Shown: in pieces, positions 6,599-11,777 of the stretch
Numbering within the stretch: the first letter of the stretch is position 1
Layout of the letters: each line of letters begins with the position of its first letter
Source: Clostridia bacterium
GTDB lineage: Bacteria; Bacillota; Clostridia; UBA1381
DNA length: 11,777 nt
Assembly (NCBI GenBank): GCA_017420825.1
Contig: JAFQNU010000192.1
Coordinates: 1 to 11,777 of the forward strand
Direction of reading: 5' to 3'
Notes under the pieces: model-generated
Databases searched by the model: none
Told to the model about the DNA's origin: nothing
Seen by the model: the letters and a program-made list of their open reading frames with translations, nothing else
Made by a program: the position numbers and the translations under genes

Positions 6599-8116
6599 AT
6601 GAATAATAAAAATATTAAAATGGTAATTTTAATAATGCTCATACTGATGATAACCTTGTCATCTGTATCGGCAGGAAGTTATGCTTCGAATATTATAGCT
6701 GAAGGCGAAATGCAATATAAACACGCTGCTACGGGTGTAATAGCCGGTCTGAGTGTGTCATGTACATTGTTTGCAATACTGTTTGTTGTTGTTATGATTA
6801 AATTAAAAAATACACATAAGCAGATAAAAAGAAATAAAGTTATTGATTCTGAAACCGGTATAGGAAATCTTGTCTATTTTGAACGTTGCTATAATATAGG
6901 TATTTCAGATGATGTAAGAGATAATTATCATATTGCGTATATTATAATTGACAGTAGTTACTTACAGGTATATCATGGAGAGGCAGTTTTCCTGGATTTT
7001 GTAAAATATACAGCAGGGGTATTACATTATTATGAAAGTGATGACGGGTTTGCAGCAAGGATAACAGAAAACGGGTTTGTGTATGTGTTCAGGAAGTCTT
7101 CAGAAGAAGAAACACAGGGAAGAATAGCGGAAATGATTAATAAGCTTAATTCGTATGTGAGTGGGGATAATAAAAGGAGAAGACCGTTTTTCTATGTTGC
7201 GGCATATAATCTGAAGAAGACAGATAAAAGCTGTGAGCTGTTGCTGTTTAATCTCCGTAAAAATTGTAACAAGCTTATAGGTACGGATAGACAGTTTGTT
7301 GTATGTGAAGAAAATATGATGGATAAGGCAGCAGAGGAAAAGGAATTGCTTGAAAGCATTTCAAGGGGATTTAAAAATGAGGAATTTAAGCTGTACCTTC
7401 AGTTTATAGTAGATAATAAGACTAAGAAAATTATGTCGGCAGAGGCATTATCAAGATGGAACAGCCCGGATAAGGGTATTCTTGGTCCCGGAAACTATAT
7501 ACAGTTAATGGAGAAAACCGGACTCATTGTGGAGTTTGATTACTATATGTTTGAGAGAACCTGTAGACAGCTTCATAAATGGAAGGATACAGAGTTTGAT
7601 CATATGACAATTTCTTGTAACTTTACAAGAATAACTATATCAGAGAATGACTTTGTGGAGAGAATTAAGGAAATAGCAAATAAATATGTTTTTGATAAGT
7701 CACAGCTTATAATAGAAATTACTGAAGATGCAATAGAAAAAAACATGAAAAATGCGTTGGAGAATATTGCTAAGTGTAAAAAATTAGGTTTTAAAATTGC
7801 ATTGGATGATATGGGAAGTGGATATACATCGTTAATTAATCTTTGTGAGTATCCTATCGATATAGTTAAAATTGACAGAGAGATTCTTTTGAAAACACAA
7901 AAAATTAATGGTAAGCACTTATTTGCAGGAATTATTGCACTATCACATAATCTTGGCTTAAAGGTGGTTTGTGAGGGCGTTGAAACAGACGAACAGAATG
8001 AACTTGTTAGTAGCCTTGAATGTGATTATATTCAGGGTTGGTATTATTCAAAGGTATTACCAAGACATGAGGGCGAAGAGTATGCAAGAGCATATACACA
8101 AAAGCTATTGGCTTAA
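6599..8116 (+). CDS. Membrane EAL-domain c-di-GMP phosphodiesterase with degenerate GGDEF domain
   Basis: A 505-residue protein. Two hydrophobic segments (about 8-25 and 46-66) enclose a short outside loop; the first may be a signal anchor. A degenerate GGDEF domain follows (about 80-230): the D-x-LTG-x-x-N block reads DSETGIGN and the signature is replaced around ENGF (157-160), so no cyclase activity is expected. The EAL domain (about 255-500) keeps the residues needed for c-di-GMP hydrolysis: E282 of EAL, N341, E376 of ITE, D403-D404, K424, E459 of EGVE and Q479. It is therefore probably an active phosphodiesterase giving pGpG. The start at 6599 is preferred over the ATG at 6590 because AGGA (6586-6589) is 9 nt upstream of the former and touches the latter. 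A diguanylate cyclase gene follows after 31 nt, presumably in the same transcript. Confidence 0.9.
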   Translation: MNNKNIKMVILIMLILMITLSSVSAGSYASNIIAEGEMQYKHAATGVIAGLSVSCTLFAILFVVVMIKLKNTHKQIKRNKVIDSETGIGNLVYFERCYNIGISDDVRDNYHIAYIIIDSSYLQVYHGEAVFLDFVKYTAGVLHYYESDDGFAARITENGFVYVFRKSSEEETQGRIAEMINKLNSYVSGDNKRRRPFFYVAAYNLKKTDKSCELLLFNLRKNCNKLIGTDRQFVVCEENMMDKAAEEKELLESISRGFKNEEFKLYLQFIVDNKTKKIMSAEALSRWNSPDKGILGPGNYIQLMEKTGLIVEFDYYMFERTCRQLHKWKDTEFDHMTISCNFTRITISENDFVERIKEIANKYVFDKSQLIIEITEDAIEKNMKNALENIAKCKKLGFKIALDDMGSGYTSLINLCEYPIDIVKIDREILLKTQKINGKHLFAGIIALSHNLGLKVVCEGVETDEQNELVSSLECDYIQGWYYSKVLPRHEGEEYARAYTQKLLA

Positions 8117-8147
8117 AGTAATGTATTAATAGATGGAAGTGGAATGG

Positions 8148-10463
8148 ATGAATAAAACTGAAAAATTGAGGAAATATGTTCAAAAGGTAATCTATACAGG
8201 ATTGGCGTTTGTTTTGATTTGTTTAGTAATAGTGAGCATGATTGCTTATATGTATAGTTATGCGGAGGGAGAGGCATTTGAAAGGCTACATTTGGAAACA
8301 CAACAGATCAAGAATGACATCAATAAACAGATAGTTTCGGATATGGAGAATCTTGTGACTATGGCTAATTTTGCTGCAACGCTTTATGAGAACGGAGATA
8401 GCTATGAATTTTTGCTGGATTCTTTTGAAGAAATAGGACTGTTTGAAAATATAGGAATATTAATGCCGGATAATATGTTTATGGCAAAAAATGGGGTGGT
8501 TGATTTAAGTGGGACAATCTCATTTAAGGAAGAGGCCAAGCGTGGACAGTATGTAAGCGGCAGAGTACCGGATTTGATAGATAGCACGAGAGAGGTTGTT
8601 AGAAGTGCTGCTCCGGTTAAGTCAAGCGACGGAACAATAAGGGCAATCATATACGGAGTCATAAATATGAGGAAGTTCAGGGAAGTGTATGAGGAAGAGG
8701 TTGAAAAAATAGATGCGTATCTTTATGTAGTAGAAGGAGGAAACGGGAATTATATTATAGATACGAGGAATGACAGTTTGGGAAGCATTAATGTATTATC
8801 ATCATCAACATTTAAAGAAGGCTTTTCATACTCAAAATTGGTAAAGGACATGACGGAAGGAAAATCCGGGTATGCGTCCTTTTTGTCCCGGACAGGGGAA
8901 GGGTTTATGTATGCCCATTATGCTCCATTAAATATTGCAGATTGGCAGATAATGGTTTCACAGCCGGGATCCATTGTTTTTAGCGGAGTGAATTCAACAG
9001 TTAAGTCTTTGGCATTAATATCATGTATAATTATTTTAATAATGTTCGCATATATAATAATGATACTCAGTTCTGAGTCAAAAGAAAAAAAGATTAGTTT
9101 ATATGCTTCGGAAATCAGAAAAAAACTTTTGGAAATGAATCAACAGATAGACAAGACATATGATGTATTAAAGAGTATTACAGAGTTTGCCCGGGCACGT
9201 TCGACATTTATAATAGACACAAATAATGATGAATATTATTATATAGTTCCTTCATTGCAGGATAAACTGCTTTCTGAAGAAGAGAGAAAATGTTTCAACC
9301 AAATGTTATTAAGATATGTCGCAAAGCACCGCACAGAGCATGGAGCAACTTTGTATATGTCTGAGATTAACTCGAAGTCTCATCTGCGCGAAAAAATGCC
9401 GGATGCATACGATTTTTTTGAGGCCCATGACATTAAAAGAGTTACATTTGCGGTGGTAGTAAATAATAACAGTAATACATATTTACTTGGTGTTTTAAAT
9501 TCACAAAAAGGTTATGTACGTGAGCTTTTGAGGGAAATAGCTATTTGTTTTTCAATGGCGATTTTTAATAAAAAACATTTAACGAAGACGGAGAAGCTTG
9601 CTCTTACGGATTCCCTTACAGGTATGGCTAATCGTATGGCATATAAGCAGTATGTAAAAGAAATCAATCAGAACACACAAGAGCTTCTTGGATGTGTTTA
9701 TGTTGATGTTAATGAACTACATTACTATAATGATAAATATGGACATGCTGCAGGAGACCAGATGTTAGTGTTTGTTGGTCAGAGTCTGAAAAAGGAGTTT
9801 TCTGAAAGTAAAATTTATAGAATGGGTGGAGATGAATTCCTTATTTTCGTAACAGGAATTACCTTTGAGGAGGTTACCCAAAAGCTTGCCAGGGCAAATG
9901 AGAAAATAGAAGAAATGAAATATCACGTGTCAGTTGGAGTTAAATACAGAGAGGAAGGTATGAGCATAGAGGAGCTGGTAAATGTTGCAGAGCGGTTGAT
10001 GTATGTCGAAAAGGCAAGATATTATCAGAATAAAGGCTCAAACCAGACCATTAAGCTTGCGAAAAAAAAGGTTGAAAAAATACATACGGGTATAAAGGAA
10101 ATTGATGCGTGTATATCTGTTATGAGTAGAAAATACCTTGCAGTATTCTGTGTGTCACACAGTAATGATAATATCGTCCATATAGTTTCTCAATCATATT
10201 TTTCTGAAATGTTTAAGGAAACGGGAAGTTTTGTCGAGTCAATGAGGAAGTATATACATGAAATAGTAAGACCTGAATATCACAGAACTTTGTCAAGCTT
10301 CCTTGAATATGATAGTGTGAACAGGCAGTTAAATGACGGATATGTCCCCAAAACAACCTATACTAAAATTAATGACGAAAAGGTAACTCTCAGCATACAT
10401 TCTGTGTCAGGGGAGAACTATGAGGGTATAGATTCAATATGGATTTTCGAAAGAGAAGACTAA
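8148..10463 (+). CDS. Cache-GAF-like-GGDEF-PAS-like diguanylate cyclase
   Basis: A 771-residue membrane sensor that makes c-di-GMP from GTP. TM1 (about 15-36) and TM2 (about 288-308) flank an extracellular region of about 250 residues. This resembles a dCache ligand-binding domain, including the Y-x-PL...W-x-IMVSQP ending. A cytoplasmic GAF-like region (about 345-475) comes next, then a GGDEF domain (about 480-640) with D488-SLTG, the YVDVNELHYYND metal-binding block and an intact GGDEF (560-564). The inhibitory RxxD site is absent (FSES at that place), so product inhibition is unlikely. About 125 further residues look PAS-like and end the protein. The start at 8148 is preferred over 8133 because GGAAG (8135-8139) is 8 nt upstream and nothing resembling a binding site precedes 8133. 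It pairs with the upstream EAL enzyme, suggesting local control of c-di-GMP in response to an external ligand. Confidence 0.9.
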   Translation: MNKTEKLRKYVQKVIYTGLAFVLICLVIVSMIAYMYSYAEGEAFERLHLETQQIKNDINKQIVSDMENLVTMANFAATLYENGDSYEFLLDSFEEIGLFENIGILMPDNMFMAKNGVVDLSGTISFKEEAKRGQYVSGRVPDLIDSTREVVRSAAPVKSSDGTIRAIIYGVINMRKFREVYEEEVEKIDAYLYVVEGGNGNYIIDTRNDSLGSINVLSSSTFKEGFSYSKLVKDMTEGKSGYASFLSRTGEGFMYAHYAPLNIADWQIMVSQPGSIVFSGVNSTVKSLALISCIIILIMFAYIIMILSSESKEKKISLYASEIRKKLLEMNQQIDKTYDVLKSITEFARARSTFIIDTNNDEYYYIVPSLQDKLLSEEERKCFNQMLLRYVAKHRTEHGATLYMSEINSKSHLREKMPDAYDFFEAHDIKRVTFAVVVNNNSNTYLLGVLNSQKGYVRELLREIAICFSMAIFNKKHLTKTEKLALTDSLTGMANRMAYKQYVKEINQNTQELLGCVYVDVNELHYYNDKYGHAAGDQMLVFVGQSLKKEFSESKIYRMGGDEFLIFVTGITFEEVTQKLARANEKIEEMKYHVSVGVKYREEGMSIEELVNVAERLMYVEKARYYQNKGSNQTIKLAKKKVEKIHTGIKEIDACISVMSRKYLAVFCVSHSNDNIVHIVSQSYFSEMFKETGSFVESMRKYIHEIVRPEYHRTLSSFLEYDSVNRQLNDGYVPKTTYTKINDEKVTLSIHSVSGENYEGIDSIWIFERED

Positions 10464-10557
10464 GCGGTTTTGATGAGTACGAGATTTTTTCGAACCCTCA
10501 CAAAACAATACATTTAAGTGTAAATTTTATAAAAACTATATTTTGTACAATCGTAAC

Positions 10558-10597
10558 GTGTACCCGCCATTTACCGTTTGGTAAATGGCGGGTACAC
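10558..10597. repeat. Perfect 18-bp inverted repeat with GTTT loop
   Basis: The arms at 10558-10575 and 10580-10597 (GTGTACCCGCC...GGCGGGTACAC) pair without mismatch around GTTT. The stem is far richer in G+C than its surroundings. No T-run follows on the plus strand; on the minus strand the next bases are CGTTACGATTG. It lies 95 nt after the cyclase stop and may protect the 3' end of the mRNA, act as a poor terminator, or be a dispersed repeat. Confidence 0.8.
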
Positions 10598-10725
10598 ATC
10601 ATTAAGAGTGGATTATATAAATTTTAGAATTATTTTTTGTTTCCCATGTAAAACTTATTTTTTTCGCACATTTTTGCCTGTAAGCTATTTAATGCCTCAC
10701 CGAAATTAGTAATTTAAGGAAAGTG

Positions 10726-10756
10726 CCGTAAACCCTTATTCTACAAGGGTTTACGG
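10726..10756. terminator. 12-bp hairpin downstream of the protease gene
   Basis: CCGTAAACCCTT (10726-10737) and AAGGGTTTACGG (10745-10756) pair perfectly with a 7-nt loop. Read leftward it lies 45 nt past the protease stop and is followed by CACTTTCCTT, a weak U-rich tail. Read rightward it is followed by TGTTCTGTGTTTT. It may be a bidirectional terminator. A recombination site is an alternative because the adjacent gene is excisionase-like, but nothing confirms it. Confidence 0.5.
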
Positions 10757-10800
10757 TGTTCTGTGTTTTAGAGGAAATTTTATTTTTTTTTGCTCAATTT

Positions 10801-11484
10801 TTAATCGTCATAGTCTTTTATCTCTAATATTTTATCTGCTGAAACATATATGGTTGTGCTTTGAGGTTTCTTTGAGTTACCTATACATTGAACTAACACA
10901 CCAACAAGCTTTATCTGTGAATTGTTTAAGAATATTGGAGAACCTGAGTAACCTTCTTCTGCACAAAGGTCAAGATAACCCTCTCTGTCCTCTGTAAAAT
11001 CACTTGGTAATGAGGAAATATATCCTTTCTTGAATAGCGGGAATTTGTGATGTGTGCTGCTTATTCCTTTGGGATAACCTATTGTCAGCACTTCACTTAA
11101 TATATTTATTTTGTTAAATTCCTCTTTAGTCATAATATCTTTTTCGGATATAGCAGTATAAAACATATCTTTTCCTGTAATCTCTTTGAATTTTTCTGCT
11201 ATCGGCTTTACCTTGCAATATGCAATATCGTATTCATCAGAACAATACCACCTGACATTTGCAGTAATCGGTATTGTAATAATAGTATCGTTTTCTTTAT
11301 AATGAACCGAAACTGTTATAGCTGATTCTGTAGGAATAACAAAGTGCCTTGCTGTAACTATTACAGGAGTATTGTTTATTATTGCATAAAATCCTGTTGC
11401 GGAGCATATATGCGGTTTATCTTCTAAAAATTTTTTTGCACTTATATTTACAGTAAGATATTTTAAAAAATCATAACTATTCAT
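10801..11484 (-). CDS. Trypsin-like serine peptidase, cytoplasmic
   Basis: A 227-residue protein with the chymotrypsin/trypsin-fold triad in order. H47 lies in VTARH, after the ATGFY strand; D86 lies in YDIAY; S180 lies in EGYSGSP. GYPKG (136-140) is also typical of the fold. There is no signal peptide, transmembrane segment or PDZ domain, unlike the HtrA/DegP or SpoIVB proteases, so it should act inside the cell. The start overlaps the end of the upstream HTH gene by ATGA (11481-11484), which implies translational coupling; AAAGGA lies about 11 nt before it. The substrate is unknown. Lone cytoplasmic trypsin-like domains occur in accessory gene sets, including phage-defence and stress modules, but nothing here proves that role. 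Confidence 0.82.
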   Translation of the reverse strand: MNSYDFLKYLTVNISAKKFLEDKPHICSATGFYAIINNTPVIVTARHFVIPTESAITVSVHYKENDTIITIPITANVRWYCSDEYDIAYCKVKPIAEKFKEITGKDMFYTAISEKDIMTKEEFNKINILSEVLTIGYPKGISSTHHKFPLFKKGYISSLPSDFTEDREGYLDLCAEEGYSGSPIFLNNSQIKLVGVLVQCIGNSKKPQSTTIYVSADKILEIKDYDD

Positions 11485-11675
11485 TTGCTGAACATCCTTT
11501 CTACACTTTTATCAATGTATTTGTCTAATTCTTTTCTTGGGATTTTCCATATCCTGCCGATACGAAATGCACCAAGCTCACCACTATTTAAGAGGCGGTA
11601 TAATGTGTTCTCGCCAATGCCGAGATATTCCATAGCCTCATAAGCGGTTAAAACATCATAATCGTTGTTAAACAT
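11481..11675 (-). CDS. Excisionase-type (MerR-like) HTH DNA-binding protein
   Basis: A 64-residue protein consisting almost only of a helix-turn-helix of the excisionase/HTH_17 type. LTAYEAMEYLGI forms the first helices, ENTLYRLLNSG the recognition helix, and the wing FRIGRIWKIPRKELDKYI ends the fold. Such proteins serve as recombination directionality factors of mobile elements or as small transcriptional regulators. No integrase is visible next to it in the window. The ATG at 11675 is preferred over a GTG at 11693 because GAGGAG precedes it by about 10 nt and overlaps the beginning of the GTG version. It overlaps the protease gene by 4 nt, so it may control that two-gene unit. Confidence 0.85.
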   Translation of the reverse strand: MFNNDYDVLTAYEAMEYLGIGENTLYRLLNSGELGAFRIGRIWKIPRKELDKYIDKSVERMFSK

Positions 11676-11716
11676 TACAAAACCACTCCTCACATTAAGT
11701 ATATTTAAATGTCATT

Positions 11717-11745
11717 ATTATTCGTTTTTAATCGGTTTCTGACAA
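11717..11745 (-). promoter_or_regulatory. Probable sigma-A promoter of the HTH/protease unit
   Basis: Read on the minus strand: TTGTCA (11745-11740), a 17-bp spacer and AATAAT (11722-11717), about 42 nt before the HTH start codon. Each hexamer has one mismatch to consensus. It is the best candidate in the short upstream region available. Confidence 0.55.
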
Positions 11746-11777
11746 CCAAAAAACAGATATAATAACTATGAAATCAA

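Larger units (their letters stand above)
10464..10800. other. Gene-free region between convergent units
   Basis: This stretch of 337 nt has no convincing gene. It contains two strong hairpins (listed separately) and T-rich tracts around 10628-10676 and 10778-10800. It separates the rightward c-di-GMP operon from the leftward HTH/protease pair, so terminators for both are expected here. Confidence 0.6.

Noticed and set aside
10439..10627. 62-codon open frame overlapping the end of the cyclase gene
   Set aside because: It starts inside the cyclase gene and runs through the 18-bp hairpin; its coding character is poor.
11758..11777. Rightward promoter and gene start at the window end (TATAAT 11758-11763, ATG at 11769)
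   Set aside because: There is no -35 at proper spacing, no ribosome binding site, and only a few codons are visible.

Overview
The window is AT-rich DNA from a Gram-positive, clostridial-type bacterium (Firmicutes; a gut Lachnospiraceae/Oscillospiraceae-like genome is my best guess). The grounds are strong AGGAGG-type ribosome binding sites, consensus sigma-A promoters with extended -10 elements, a DeoR-regulated glycosidase, a yybP-ykoY-type Mn2+ riboswitch, membrane c-di-GMP enzymes and a fragment of the sporulation protease gene spoIVB. No rRNA, tRNA, CRISPR array or intact transposase was seen.

Layout. (1) 1-794: 3' part of a sialidase-like (Asp-box) gene cut by the window edge. (2) 795-1003: a short inverted repeat, the C-terminal tail of SpoIVB without the rest of its gene, and an intrinsic terminator. 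(3) 1022-3438: a consensus promoter, a DeoR-family regulator and a GH32-like fructosidase as a two-gene operon. (4) 3534-6327: a promoter, a Mn2+-type riboswitch whose P1 helix excludes an intrinsic terminator, and a 10-TM P-type Ca2+/Mn2+ ATPase. The ATPase reading frame stays open back through the riboswitch, but the real start is 3733. (5) 6359-10463: a consensus promoter with a palindrome in its spacer, a leader of about 110 nt ending in a hairpin terminator, then an EAL phosphodiesterase and a Cache-GAF-GGDEF-PAS-like diguanylate cyclase. (6) 10464-10800: gene-free, with two strong hairpins (18 bp and 12 bp stems). (7) 10801-11675, minus strand: an excisionase-type HTH protein overlapping by ATGA a cytoplasmic trypsin-like serine protease with an intact catalytic triad.

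How the parts work together. Regions 1 and 3 point to use of host- or diet-derived glycans, with DeoR probably sensing a sugar phosphate from the GH32 pathway. Region 4 is a self-contained metal-homeostasis unit: high Mn2+ should let transcription pass into the exporter gene. Region 5 pairs synthesis and breakdown of c-di-GMP in one transcript behind a possible attenuator. Region 7 is the most accessory-looking part and could be a remnant or cargo of a mobile element, or a small protease-based defence or stress module.

The least explained items are the SpoIVB tail cassette, the leader RNA ahead of the c-di-GMP operon, and the HTH/protease pair with its neighbouring hairpins.
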